Shown here piece after piece: positions 43,890 through 53,066 of a stretch of DNA of 64,000 bases (positions within the stretch are counted from its first letter, which is position 1; each line of letters opens with the position of its first letter). Origin of the DNA: JAXDAY01 sp034679345 (GTDB lineage Bacteria; Eisenbacteria; RBG-16-71-46; CAIMUX01; VGJL01); the NCBI GenBank assembly GCA_034679345.1, contig JAXDAY010000022.1, positions 1 through 64,000 on the forward strand, given 5' to 3'. The notes beneath the pieces are model-generated. The model was not told the DNA's origin, did no database searches, and saw nothing but the letters and a program-made list of their open reading frames with translations. A program made the translations under genes and the position numbers.

Positions 43890-44246
43890 TTACTTCTTCG
43901 GCTCCTCGAAGATTCCGACGCTGATGCCGTCCGGATCGAGGAACATCGCCCATGCTCCTATGTTCGGGATGGGAGTCTTCTCGGCGATGATCTTGCCGCC
44001 GGCGGATCTCACCTTGGCAAGCGTCGCCTCGATCGAATCGACGTAGATATAGACATTGAGCGCGGGGGCGGGCGCCTCGGCGGGTTTCGCCATCAACCCC
44101 CCACCCAGGTCGGACCCCGTTTGGATCATCGTGTATCCGGACATCATGGAATCGTCGAACTTCCAGTCGAAGATCTTCCCGTAGAAGTCACGGCTCTTGG
44201 CCGGGTCGGTGCTCATGAACTCGAAGTGGCAGATCGTGTTAGCCAT
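43890..44246 (-). CDS. VOC family protein
   Basis: 118 residues, a single VOC (glyoxalase/bleomycin-resistance/dioxygenase) domain: ICHFEFMSTDPAKSRDFYG at the start and AMFLDPDGISVGIFE at the end. The last metal ligand Glu expected in GxxxxxxE is replaced in GISVGIFEEP, so metal use is uncertain. Two adjacent ATGs occur (44249 and 44246); GGAGG is 2 bases from the first and 5 from the second, so 44246 is preferred. It stands alone between convergent and divergent neighbours. Confidence 0.88.
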   Translation of the reverse strand: MANTICHFEFMSTDPAKSRDFYGKIFDWKFDDSMMSGYTMIQTGSDLGGGLMAKPAEAPAPALNVYIYVDSIEATLAKVRSAGGKIIAEKTPIPNIGAWAMFLDPDGISVGIFEEPKK

Positions 44247-44411
44247 CATTTCCTCCTTGGATTGCCTGCATGATCCACTGTCCCCCGGCCGCGGATCGGC
44301 GAACGGGAGATTCTGATCGAGAGATCCCGCCGCGGTCAAGTCTCACGGATCGCTTCGCGCTCCGCGACGCGCCCGATAAGATCCAGGGAGCGGACCGCAT
44401 CGGGAGGCAGC

Positions 44412-45251
44412 GTGACCGAACAGGAAAGGCACGGAGAGGGGATGGACGAGACCACCCCGGAGGAAATCGCCTCCTCCGGTCGAGTGTTGCTCCGCCGCGG
44501 CCTTCAGGACGCCCGCTCGGTGATCGTGAGCTCCGGCTCCTTCGCCGCTCTGCATGAAGCGTGGCAGCGCCACGCGGCGCTCTGGCAGGGCGAGCCGGAC
44601 CCGCTCTCCTTCGTCATGATGGGCCAGGGGCTCGCCGCCGCGGCATTGCACCTCGCCAACCGCCCGCGTGACGAGGTCGTGGCGTGGACGATCTCACTGC
44701 AGCGGCCGCCCACGAACATCTTCCTCACTGGAGAAGCGTCCAGGGCGATCGTCACGGGACGGGCCTTCACCGAAGGGGTCCGCCCGGCGGAATCGAACCG
44801 GCTCTACGTCCAGACCCTGCGCTCGCGCGGAGAGCCGATGACGAGCTCCGTCGAGGTCGAGGGGATCGACATCCTGGGGATCTTCGAGCAGTACTATGAC
44901 CGCTCCGAGCAGATGCCCGCGCGGTTTCACGAGCTCGAGGATGGCCGTTTCGCCATGGTCCTGGGGCTTCCGGGCTCGGATCGCGAATGGATCCGCTCGC
45001 TTGGCCGCGAGGATCTTGCCGCTCTCATCGGCGAATCGCGTCCTCTGGAGGATCGCTCCTTCCGTTTCGAATGCGGGTGCAGCCCGCGCAAGATGCTCTC
45101 CGCCCTGCGGTCGATCTTCGCCAAGGGCATCGAGGAGCTGTTCCGCGGCGAGGAGGGCGTGGAGACGTCCTGCCCGCGCTGTGGGCGCCGCTGGTGGGTC
45201 ACGCGGGCGCAGTTCGTCTCCACGGGGCCGGGGAACGAGCCCGGGGATTGA
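44412..45251 (+). CDS. hslO: Hsp33-family redox-regulated chaperone
   Basis: Up to 279 residues. The N-terminal domain has the Hsp33 pattern (LHEAWQRH, GEPDPLSFVMMGQGLAAAAL, LQTLRSRGEPMTSSVEV region). The C-terminal zinc switch is CxC-X30-CxxC, with Cys221/Cys223 (ECGCSP) and Cys254/Cys257 (CPRCG), inside the family range. Oxidation of these cysteines would release zinc and activate holdase function. The sequence of the core is rather divergent. GTG at 44412 follows GGGAGG; ATG at 44442 after GGAGAGGGG is an alternative. Confidence 0.85.
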   Translation: MTEQERHGEGMDETTPEEIASSGRVLLRRGLQDARSVIVSSGSFAALHEAWQRHAALWQGEPDPLSFVMMGQGLAAAALHLANRPRDEVVAWTISLQRPPTNIFLTGEASRAIVTGRAFTEGVRPAESNRLYVQTLRSRGEPMTSSVEVEGIDILGIFEQYYDRSEQMPARFHELEDGRFAMVLGLPGSDREWIRSLGREDLAALIGESRPLEDRSFRFECGCSPRKMLSALRSIFAKGIEELFRGEEGVETSCPRCGRRWWVTRAQFVSTGPGNEPGD

Positions 45252-45270
45252 GCCCGAGGATCGAGCCCGG

Positions 45271-47070
45271 TCAGCCCCCGAGCGGGGGAGGCGCTGCGAC
45301 GGCCTCGACGTCCTCGAGGTGGCTCTTCTTCTCCTGCGTCTGGAGGAACTCGGAGTAGAGCGCGCAGCGCGATGCCAGCTCCTCGTGCGATCCCGAGTCG
45401 ACGAGGCGTCCCTGGTCGAGGACGAGGATCGTATCCGCCCGCCGAATCGTCGCCAGCCGATGGGAGACGAGGACCACCATCGTCGACGGAAGCGCCTCCT
45501 CGATCGCGGCCCAGAAGAGGTCCTCGTTTCGCGCATCGAGAGAGGCCGTGCAGTCGTCCAGGAGCAGGAGATCCGGTCGTCCCGCGAGGGCGCGCGCGAT
45601 GGCGATGCGCTGCTTCTGGCCTCCCGAGACCAGGGTCCCGCGCTGGCCGAGCGGAGTCTCCAGGCCCTCCTTCATCGCTTCGATGTCGGCGCCCATCTGA
45701 CTGATCTCCAGGCAACGGCGCACCCAATCGGGGTCGGCGGGACGCCCGAAGGCGACATTCTCCGCGATCGTCTCGGAAAAGAGGAGCGACTCCTGCGGGA
45801 CATACCCGATGCGGGAGCGCAAACTCGCCCACTCCCACTCCTCGAATCGTCTGCCGTCGATCCGATACTCGCCCGTCTGGGCCGGCAGGAGTCCCGCGAG
45901 GAGCTTCAGCAGGGTCGACTTGCCGGATGCGACGGGGCCCACGATGGCGAGCTTCCGTCCGAGCCGGAGATCGAAGCCGACCGAGTCGAGGGCCGGCTCG
46001 AGCTCCTCGCGGTAACGGAATCCGACGTCGCGGACGGAGATCGACTCGATCGGAGGCTCCACGACCGCCGTCCCTTCCCTGCGGACGCGCGTGGGGGCGC
46101 TCATCAGCTCCTGCTCGCGGTCGATCGAGACGAAGGCCTGCCGGGCGGTGACGAAGAGGTTCGGCAGGTCGGTCATCGGATGGATCAGCATGTCGAGATA
46201 GACGTAGAAGGCGTAGAGAGTCCCGAGCGAGAGGCGACCGTCGAGGACGAGGATTCCCCCGACCGAAAGGACGATCACCTGGCCCAGGCGGCTGGCGACA
46301 TTGTCCATCGAGAAGACCAGGACATGGAGCTTCGCGAGGCGGAGCTGGATTCCGATCCGCTCCTCGAGCACCTCCCCGAGCCGCCTCTCCTGTCCCGATT
46401 CGCCGCGAAACGCCTTGACGATCCGTATGCCCGCGAAGGCGGATTCAATGGTGTCGTTCGTGCGCGAGACCGCCTCCTGCTGCCGGCGATAGGTCGCGCC
46501 GAGGGCCTGCTGCGCGCGGTAGACGACGATGAGCATGATCGGAATCGGAATCATCGAGAGCAACGCGAGTCGCGCGTCGAGAAGGAGCATCGCCGTGATG
46601 CAGAAGACGAACTTGGAGGCCGAATCGACGAAACGGAAGATGCCGGAACAGCCGAACCAGGCGATTCGAGGGTATTCAGCGATGTCGTCGGTCAGGCGCG
46701 TGACGAGATCGCCCGTCCGGAACTTGCCGAAGAAGGTGTAGTCCTTCTCGAGGAGGGAGCCAAACACCCCTTCGCGGATGTCCTTCTCGAGCTTCAGGTT
46801 CATCCACGCCCGGAAAGCGGGGTAGAAGCCTGCGATGAAGCGGCCGACCGCGATCAGGGCGAGCACGCCGAGCAGCCGGTAGAGATCCCGATTCTCCGGC
46901 TGCGCCGCCTCGATGGTGGAATAGATCCGGTCGATGACGAAACGGAAGACGAGCGGGTAGGCGATCGCGACTCCGCTCGAAACGAGGGTGAAGAAGAACA
47001 GGAAGTAGAGAAAGCGGCGATGCGGCTTCCAGTAGGCGAGCAGCCAGGCGATGTGTTCGCGGGTCGTCAT
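45271..47070 (-). CDS. ABC exporter subunit with degenerate Walker B (heterodimer partner)
   Basis: 599 residues: six-helix ABC exporter membrane domain followed by an ATPase. Walker A is GPVASGKST, signature VSGGQKQ, Walker B LLLDDCTASLD, H-loop VSHRLAT. The catalytic Glu after the Walker B Asp is Asp506 (DD at 505-506), the hallmark of the weak ATP site in heterodimeric exporters. It is the second gene of a pair (ATGA overlap) and must dimerise with the upstream subunit. Substrate unknown; such pumps export drugs, lipids or peptides. Confidence 0.92.
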   Translation of the reverse strand: MTTREHIAWLLAYWKPHRRFLYFLFFFTLVSSGVAIAYPLVFRFVIDRIYSTIEAAQPENRDLYRLLGVLALIAVGRFIAGFYPAFRAWMNLKLEKDIREGVFGSLLEKDYTFFGKFRTGDLVTRLTDDIAEYPRIAWFGCSGIFRFVDSASKFVFCITAMLLLDARLALLSMIPIPIMLIVVYRAQQALGATYRRQQEAVSRTNDTIESAFAGIRIVKAFRGESGQERRLGEVLEERIGIQLRLAKLHVLVFSMDNVASRLGQVIVLSVGGILVLDGRLSLGTLYAFYVYLDMLIHPMTDLPNLFVTARQAFVSIDREQELMSAPTRVRREGTAVVEPPIESISVRDVGFRYREELEPALDSVGFDLRLGRKLAIVGPVASGKSTLLKLLAGLLPAQTGEYRIDGRRFEEWEWASLRSRIGYVPQESLLFSETIAENVAFGRPADPDWVRRCLEISQMGADIEAMKEGLETPLGQRGTLVSGGQKQRIAIARALAGRPDLLLLDDCTASLDARNEDLFWAAIEEALPSTMVVLVSHRLATIRRADTILVLDQGRLVDSGSHEELASRCALYSEFLQTQEKKSHLEDVEAVAAPPPLGG

Positions 47071-48863
47071 GCGACGATCGCTTCCTTGAATTGAAGGTCG
47101 AAGAGATTGCGGTAGATCCCGCCTTTCTCGTAGAGCTCTCGATGCGTCCCCTCCTCGACGAGCTTTCCCTTGTGCAGGACGAGGATCCGATCGGCGCTGA
47201 CGATCGTGCCGAGCCGATGTGCGATCACGAGGGATGTCCGGCCCGAGAGGAGCCGCTCGACCGATTCCTGCAGACGGCGTTCCGTCGCCGGATCGACGGA
47301 GGATGTCGCCTCGTCCAGCACGAGGATGTCAGGATCCGGCACGATCGCGCGCGCGAAGCTCAAGAGCTGGCGCTCGCCCATCGACAGGTTCGACCCGCCC
47401 TCGGCGAGGGATTCCTCATAGCGCTTCGGAAGCCGCTGAATCACCTCTTCGGCCCCGACGATGCGCACCGCGCGCTGCATCGCTTCAGCGGGCACTCCGT
47501 CGCGAAGCGCGCAGAGGTTCTCAGCGACCGTCCCGGGGAAGAGGTGGATCTCCTGCAGCACCAGGCCCAACCGGCTCCGCCAGGCCGATTGGAGGTACTC
47601 GCGGATGTCCCTGCCGTCGAGCGTGACCCTGCCCGAGCTTGGCTCGTAGAATCGGAGCAGGAGATTCGTGACGGTCGTCTTTCCGCCGCCGGAGAGACCG
47701 ACGAGGGCGACTCTCTCGCCGCGTCGCAACTTGAAGGAGACCGCCTCGAGGGCGACGGTGCCGCCGTCGTAGACGAATCCGACGTTCTCGAATGCGATCT
47801 CGCGCCAGTCATCAGGCACCGTCTCGACCGCGCCGGGCCGGTCGGGGGTCCGCGAGGGGGTGTCGAGGACGCCGAAGACGCGATCGGCAGATGCGAAGGC
47901 GCGCTGAATGAAGTTCAGCTGTTCGGAGAACATCGCGAGAGGCCAGAACACGCGCCGCGTGTACTCGATGAAGAGAACGAGAGTCCCCACCGTGATCGTG
48001 ATTCCCAGCAATCTGCCGGAGCCGAGGTAGAGGATCGTCATCACCGCTCCCACCTCGACCGCGGTGAGAAAGCCCCAGAATCCGTACTCGTACATCGAGG
48101 CGGTGCGCTCCGCTCTGAGCTTGTCGCGATTCAGGATGCCGAGGCGGGCCCGCGCAGTCGCCTCGTACCCGAACAGCTGCAGGATGGGGACTCCCTGGAC
48201 ATACTCGGTCACGAAGGTGGAGAGCTTCGCGTAGAGCGAGCGGACGCGGCGGTAGAGCCCACGCATCCAGCGGAAGTAGAGGATCGTCCCCACGAGGAGG
48301 GGGATTGCGAGCACGAGGATCGCGCAGGTGACCCGCCAGTCGGTCGCGAGCATGACGACGATCGTTCCCAGGAGGAGGACCATCGTCCGCAGGACGGCGA
48401 GCGCGACCTCGGAGAAGAGCATCTGCAGCCGTTCGGCGTCCGACTCGACGCGCGCGAGGAGCTTTCCGGGCGAGTTCTTGTCGAAATAGGCGGCGCTCAG
48501 GCCCAGGAGGTGGTTGAAGAGCCTCTTCTTGAGGCTTGTGACGATCCCGAGACCCATGCGCGTCAGGACGACCACCTGAAAGTAGGTCACCGCAGTGCCC
48601 AGGACGAAAAGGGCCGCGTAGGTCGCCGCGCTCTGGAGGATTCCATCCCTTGAGCCGGCGGCGATGTCGCTGTCGATGAGCCGGCGAAGGACGATCGGCT
48701 GCCCGAGCTCCGCCCCGACTCCGATCAGGAGGAGGACGATGCCGATCGAGAATCGCCTCCACTCGGGTCGCACGAACGGATAGATCCGCCGCAGCATGTC
48801 CCGCATGCTGAGGTGCCGGATGTACTTCTCGTCCTCCGGCTGTTCATCGTCGTCCCACCACAT
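47067..48863 (-). CDS. ABC exporter subunit with consensus Walker B
   Basis: 598 residues: a cytoplasmic lead (WWDDDEQPEDEKY), six membrane helices, then an ATPase with Walker A GLSGGGKTT (389-397), signature LSMGERQ (493-499), Walker B LVLDEATSSVD and H-loop AHRLGT. The catalytic Glu is present, but the signature has Met for the first Gly. In the heterodimer this altered signature would face the degenerate Walker B of the partner, placing both defects in the same ATP site. It is the first gene of the two-gene operon. Confidence 0.93.
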   Translation of the reverse strand: MWWDDDEQPEDEKYIRHLSMRDMLRRIYPFVRPEWRRFSIGIVLLLIGVGAELGQPIVLRRLIDSDIAAGSRDGILQSAATYAALFVLGTAVTYFQVVVLTRMGLGIVTSLKKRLFNHLLGLSAAYFDKNSPGKLLARVESDAERLQMLFSEVALAVLRTMVLLLGTIVVMLATDWRVTCAILVLAIPLLVGTILYFRWMRGLYRRVRSLYAKLSTFVTEYVQGVPILQLFGYEATARARLGILNRDKLRAERTASMYEYGFWGFLTAVEVGAVMTILYLGSGRLLGITITVGTLVLFIEYTRRVFWPLAMFSEQLNFIQRAFASADRVFGVLDTPSRTPDRPGAVETVPDDWREIAFENVGFVYDGGTVALEAVSFKLRRGERVALVGLSGGGKTTVTNLLLRFYEPSSGRVTLDGRDIREYLQSAWRSRLGLVLQEIHLFPGTVAENLCALRDGVPAEAMQRAVRIVGAEEVIQRLPKRYEESLAEGGSNLSMGERQLLSFARAIVPDPDILVLDEATSSVDPATERRLQESVERLLSGRTSLVIAHRLGTIVSADRILVLHKGKLVEEGTHRELYEKGGIYRNLFDLQFKEAIVA

Positions 48864-48927
48864 GGAGCACTGAGACTACGACCTCGAACGGGAGAAGGGC
48901 AACGGCTCGATGCGTGGGCGCGTTCAC

Positions 48928-50166
48928 TCAGGCGATCAGCACGAGCCAGAGCAGACCCCAGGCGACGGTGGCGACGGTCACGGGAAAGCCGATCTTGAGG
49001 TAGTCCAGGAACCCGATGCGCGCGTCTTTTCCGGCCGCCTCGATCACGATCAGATTCGCCACCGAGCCGAGGATCGTGAGGTTTCCAGCCAGCGTCGCGG
49101 CCATGGCGAGACACCGCCACTGGAGGATCGGATCCTCCAGCCCTCCAATCCACGGTCTCGCGACCAGGATGAACGGCACGTTCGATACGAGATTGCATCC
49201 CACGACCGCGAGGACCGAGAAGACCGTGGCCTGGCGCCGGGCGCCCTCTCCGAGCCACGGCGCAAAGGCTTCGTAGAGCCATTCGGCCGCGCCCGCTCGA
49301 ACGATCCCTTCCACGAGGACGAAGAGGCTCGCGAAGAAGAGGAGGAGCGTCCAGTCGACGCGGTGGAAGAGGTGGCGCGGCGGCACGCGCGCGACGACGA
49401 GGAGCGCGCATGCGCCGCCCAGAGCGGCGAAGGCGAGCGGGGCGCCGGAGAGGAATGAGACCACCATAGCGCCGAGCACCGCGAGCGTGAGCCGGAGGAC
49501 CCCGAGCCGCAACCGCGGCGCCGCGGGCGGCGCGATCCGGACGAGGGCGCGACCCAGGAGGCGGGCGAAGAAGAGGTGGAGGAGGCCCGAGAGAATGAGG
49601 AGTCCCCCGATCGCGACGGGAGCCAGGTGGAGCATGAAGTCGAGAAAGCGGTCGCCCGAGAGCGCGCCGATCAGCATGTTCTGCGGATTGCCGTTCAAGG
49701 TGGCGACGCTCCCGATGTTCGCCCCCATGCAGAGGGCGAACAGATAGGGGGCAAGCGGGAGGCCGGCCTGCCGGACGCTGACGAGGACCAACGGGGTGAG
49801 TAGCAGGCAGACGGTGTCGTTGACGAGGAAGGCAGAGAGGATTCCGGCAGTCCATGCCAGCGCATGCATCAGCGGCAACGGGCCCCCCGAGACGCGCAGC
49901 AACCGGACCGCGGCCCACGCGAAGAAGCCGGCCACGTCGAGATAGGCCGTGAGGATCATCATTCCCAGAAGGAGGACGATCGTGTTGGGCTCGATCGCGC
50001 GCCAGGCCTCGTCGGTGGAGAGCACGCCGAAGAGGACCATCGCGAACGCCCCGACCAGAGCCCCCGCCGGCCGGCCCAGGGGCAGGAGGCGGAGCTTCGG
50101 CGCTGTGATCACGCAATATGCGATCCCGAAGATCAGGACGGCGACCCAGGGCGGAGATCCGTTCAT
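48928..50166 (-). CDS. ArsB/NhaD (ion transporter superfamily) permease
   Basis: 412 residues, about eleven hydrophobic segments. The substrate-loop motifs are LVNDTVCLLLTPLVL and NGNPQNMLIGALSG, typical of the ArsB/NhaD/SLC13-like ion transporter superfamily. Whether it moves Na+/H+, arsenite or dicarboxylate cannot be decided; no arsR or arsC gene is near. It lies upstream of the ABC exporter genes on the same strand, and 126 bases separate it from the divergent 5'-nucleotidase. Confidence 0.85.
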   Translation of the reverse strand: MNGSPPWVAVLIFGIAYCVITAPKLRLLPLGRPAGALVGAFAMVLFGVLSTDEAWRAIEPNTIVLLLGMMILTAYLDVAGFFAWAAVRLLRVSGGPLPLMHALAWTAGILSAFLVNDTVCLLLTPLVLVSVRQAGLPLAPYLFALCMGANIGSVATLNGNPQNMLIGALSGDRFLDFMLHLAPVAIGGLLILSGLLHLFFARLLGRALVRIAPPAAPRLRLGVLRLTLAVLGAMVVSFLSGAPLAFAALGGACALLVVARVPPRHLFHRVDWTLLLFFASLFVLVEGIVRAGAAEWLYEAFAPWLGEGARRQATVFSVLAVVGCNLVSNVPFILVARPWIGGLEDPILQWRCLAMAATLAGNLTILGSVANLIVIEAAGKDARIGFLDYLKIGFPVTVATVAWGLLWLVLIA

Positions 50167-50292
50167 TCCGACCGCGAACGATACACCGGGGCTTGACCAC
50201 CGTCGACTGCTTGCCCCCTCCCGAGGCGACGGTTAGGCTCTTGGCTGCGACACGCGCCGCCCGAATCGAACCGTTCTGGAAGGAGTGCCTCC

Positions 50293-51816
50293 ATGCCGAA
50301 CCGACTTCTCGGTTGCCTTCTCGCGATCCTCTTGCTGATCGCCGGCCCCGCCGGGGCCGAGACGCTCACGATCCTCCATACGAACGATACCCACGGCCAC
50401 CTGCTTCCCTTCAGCTATCCCGGGATCGTCGCGGCGGGATCGGCGGTCGAGGGGCTGAGCGATCGCTCGGACATCGGCGGCATCGCTCGCAGAGCGACGC
50501 TGGCGAAGCAGATCCGTGAGGAGATGGCGGAGAAAGGGGCCGCGACATGGCTGATCGACGCGGGCGATGTCTGCGACGGCACGCCGTTTTCGACCGAGTA
50601 CCATGGAGAGGCCGACGTGGCGGCGATGAGCGCGGCCGGATACGATTTCGCGACCCTGGGGAATCACGAGTTCAACAACACGCTGGCGCAGGTGAGGAAG
50701 CTGATCGCGATGGCCTCATTCCGGATCCTGTGCGCGAATGCCGTCGATCGCGCGACCCGAGAGCCGCTCGTGCGTCCGCACAGCATCGAGAGGATCGGGG
50801 AGGCGCGTGTCGCGCTCTTCGGCCTGCTCACGGGTGAGGCCGGCTCCTATCCGGCGGCCAAAGAGGGGGTCGACGTCGAGGATCCGATCCAGGCCGCGCG
50901 GCGCGTCGTCTCCGAGCTCGAAGACGAGGCGGACATCCTGATCTGCGTCTCCCACTGCGGCAACGAGGTCGACGAGGATCTCGCGCGGGCCGTCCCCGAG
51001 ATCGACCTCATCGTCGGGGGGCATTCCCATTCGCGCCTGCCTTCCGGCGAGATGGTCTGGAGGTCGGAGGATCTGCTCGAGAACGACGTCAACGGCACGA
51101 TCATCGTCCAGGCCCATCAGTGGGGCGGCGAGCTCGGACGGGTCGACCTGCGATTCGCCAGGCGACCCGATGGAACGTGGGCCGTCGATCGCTACCGGGC
51201 GCGCCTGATCCCGATCACCGACGCGATTGCGCCAGATCCCGGCGTGGCGGAGATCGTCGACCGGTACTGGAGCCCGATCGCCTCGCGCTACGGTGAGGTC
51301 GTGGCGCGGGCGGGAGGGGACTTCAGCAGCCGGGGCGATGACCGCGCGGAGTACCACCTCGTAGCCGATGCGATCCGCGAGGAGATGGGCGCGCAGATCG
51401 AGCTCGAGAACCTGGGCGGCGTCCGCTCGCCGCTCGTCGAGGGCCCGATCACCATGGCCGACATCGTGACGCTGGATCCTTTCGAGAATACCGTGATCAC
51501 GTTTCGCGCAACCGGAAGCGAAATCCGCGAGATCCTCCTGCGGCACAAGCCCGCGGTCTCGGGCATCCGCTACCGCATGTTGGACGGGCAGCTCGCCGAG
51601 GCTTCCGTCGACGGAGAGCCCCTCCGGGACGACAGAGTCTACGATGGGGCGACCAACTCCTACTTCGCCGGCTTCGCCCTGAAGGGGATCGAGAAGAAGG
51701 ACAGCGGCCGTCTGCGGCGCGAGATCCTGACCGAGTACCTGCGCCGCAAGGGGACCGTGTACCCCGCCTATGACGGCCGGCGGGTCGTCCTCGACGCGCG
51801 CCGATTCGAGGAATAG
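50293..51816 (+). CDS. secreted 5'-nucleotidase / metallophosphatase (UshA-like)
   Basis: 507 residues with a signal peptide (LLGCLLAILLLIAGPAGA). Metallophosphoesterase motifs appear in order: ILHTNDTHGHL, DAGDVCDGTPFS, LGNHEFN, VSHCGNEVD and GGHSHS. The C-terminal 5'-nucleotidase domain with substrate-binding residues spans about 330-500 (LENLGGVRSPL; TYFAGFALKG-like end). It probably hydrolyses nucleotides or sugar nucleotides in the periplasm. The start follows GGAAGGAG. Confidence 0.93.
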   Translation: MPNRLLGCLLAILLLIAGPAGAETLTILHTNDTHGHLLPFSYPGIVAAGSAVEGLSDRSDIGGIARRATLAKQIREEMAEKGAATWLIDAGDVCDGTPFSTEYHGEADVAAMSAAGYDFATLGNHEFNNTLAQVRKLIAMASFRILCANAVDRATREPLVRPHSIERIGEARVALFGLLTGEAGSYPAAKEGVDVEDPIQAARRVVSELEDEADILICVSHCGNEVDEDLARAVPEIDLIVGGHSHSRLPSGEMVWRSEDLLENDVNGTIIVQAHQWGGELGRVDLRFARRPDGTWAVDRYRARLIPITDAIAPDPGVAEIVDRYWSPIASRYGEVVARAGGDFSSRGDDRAEYHLVADAIREEMGAQIELENLGGVRSPLVEGPITMADIVTLDPFENTVITFRATGSEIREILLRHKPAVSGIRYRMLDGQLAEASVDGEPLRDDRVYDGATNSYFAGFALKGIEKKDSGRLRREILTEYLRRKGTVYPAYDGRRVVLDARRFEE

Positions 51817-51834
51817 CCGCCTCGGGTACCCAGC

Positions 51835-53013
51835 TCAGCGATAGAGCGTGCGCAGGCGTCCCCAGCTCGTCCGCTGCGCGGGAACCTCGTGGCAGTCGGT
51901 CTCCTCGCACAGGGTCCCGTCTCCGACGTAGATCCACTCGCTCGCCGTGCAGCCTTCCTCTCCCATGACGCGGCAGGAGAAGTCGGTCGGGTCGCAGCAC
52001 GCGCCCACCGGCTGGGCGCACGGGTTCGGATCGCATGGAATCACATCCCCGTAATAGTTGCCGCCCTGGGAGACGCAGTCCTGGTACTCGAGCGTGGCGC
52101 ACTGCCCGCTCGGGAAGCAGCAAGCCCCTGTGGGGGGAGCCGGAGAGCACCGCAGGCTCCCGCAGCGGATGAGAACCGCGGAGTCGAACGCGGTGTCCAG
52201 CGCGTCGGCGATGGCGATCTTCACGTGGTGGGTTCCCTCGCCGATCTCGATCTCGGCGAAGAAGTTCTGGGTCATGCCATCCATCTCGGTGTCGTAGGCG
52301 CCGCCGCCGTCGTCGAGGTCGTTGTTGCGGTAGCAATTGCAGTTGGCCCCGTGCGGAGGATCGTACGGATTCCCGCAGTTCACGTTGTTCGTCGTCACCG
52401 GGATTCCGGGCCGATCGCATCCCTCCGGGACGAAGGCGATCTGCTCACCGTCGACGAAGAACGCGAAGGCGTCGTTGACCTGGTTGACGTACTCGTTGTA
52501 CTCCTCCGACCCGAACAGGTACTGCATCGAGATCGAGGTGCCCATGGCGCACTCGCAGTCGAACTCGAGAACGGCCGCGTCGTAGGTTTCTACCCCCCCG
52601 AGGAGGGCCGAGAGATCCGAATCCCCAGGGGTCGCGAAAGAGCCGGTGGCATGGTCGTGTTCGTTCGGACCGACGATGTTCCCGATGTCCCCGGAACTAA
52701 GAACGATCCCCTGATTGAATCCGAAGACGGAGATCGCCCCCGTGAACGTCCCCGCCGACAGAGGCGCGCCTCTCAGGACGGCATTGCTGATTGTCACGTC
52801 GGGTCCGGCCAGGCAGTCGAGCAAGTCCTGCGCCGATGTGGCATACGTCACCGCGATGACGCGCGGGGCCTTCGGGCCGACAACGTCTCCCACGCGCTCG
52901 GGGCCCGACGCGCCGGCGCTTCCGGCGAACAGGACTTGGAGCAAGAGAAAGCAGGGCGGGGCGATTCCCCACGCAGTCCACGAACCGTTCCATAGAGAGC
53001 GATGAAGAAGCAT
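51835..53013 (-). CDS. choice-of-anchor L secreted protein with GACC modules and WG-tail
   Basis: 392 residues. Signal peptide (PCFLLLQVLFAGSAGAS), then a choice-of-anchor L domain (about 55-260; TISNAVLRGAPLSAG, GIVLSSGDIGN, QYLFGSEEYNEYVN). Two Cys-rich modules follow: GACCFPSGQC...CDPNPC, then GACCDPTDFSC. The protein ends RTSWGRLRTLYR (coded at 51838-51873). The same tail closes two other secreted proteins in this window. Choice-of-anchor domains are found in front of varying C-terminal sorting signals, so the tail may be one (inference). The start at 53013 follows GGAGGGATC; a 7-base-pair hairpin lies at 53031-53050. Confidence 0.85.
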   Translation of the reverse strand: MLLHRSLWNGSWTAWGIAPPCFLLLQVLFAGSAGASGPERVGDVVGPKAPRVIAVTYATSAQDLLDCLAGPDVTISNAVLRGAPLSAGTFTGAISVFGFNQGIVLSSGDIGNIVGPNEHDHATGSFATPGDSDLSALLGGVETYDAAVLEFDCECAMGTSISMQYLFGSEEYNEYVNQVNDAFAFFVDGEQIAFVPEGCDRPGIPVTTNNVNCGNPYDPPHGANCNCYRNNDLDDGGGAYDTEMDGMTQNFFAEIEIGEGTHHVKIAIADALDTAFDSAVLIRCGSLRCSPAPPTGACCFPSGQCATLEYQDCVSQGGNYYGDVIPCDPNPCAQPVGACCDPTDFSCRVMGEEGCTASEWIYVGDGTLCEETDCHEVPAQRTSWGRLRTLYR

Positions 53014-53030
53014 ACGATCCCTCCATCCCC

Positions 53031-53050
53031 GGCGCGGTCCATGCCGCGCC
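53031..53050 (-). promoter_or_regulatory. hairpin between the thermonuclease and the choice-of-anchor L gene
   Basis: GGCGCGG and CCGCGCC form a perfect 7-base-pair stem with a 6-base loop, 17 bases before the start of the secreted protein and after the thermonuclease stop. No T tract follows in the direction of transcription, so it may be a leader structure instead of a terminator. Confidence 0.4.
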
Positions 53051-53066
53051 TTGCGCGCGCGCGAAG

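Noticed and set aside
44896..47094. 732-codon open frame on the plus strand
   Set aside because: Opposite the ABC exporter ATPase subunit; its translation is an Arg/Glu/Asp-rich antisense shadow.
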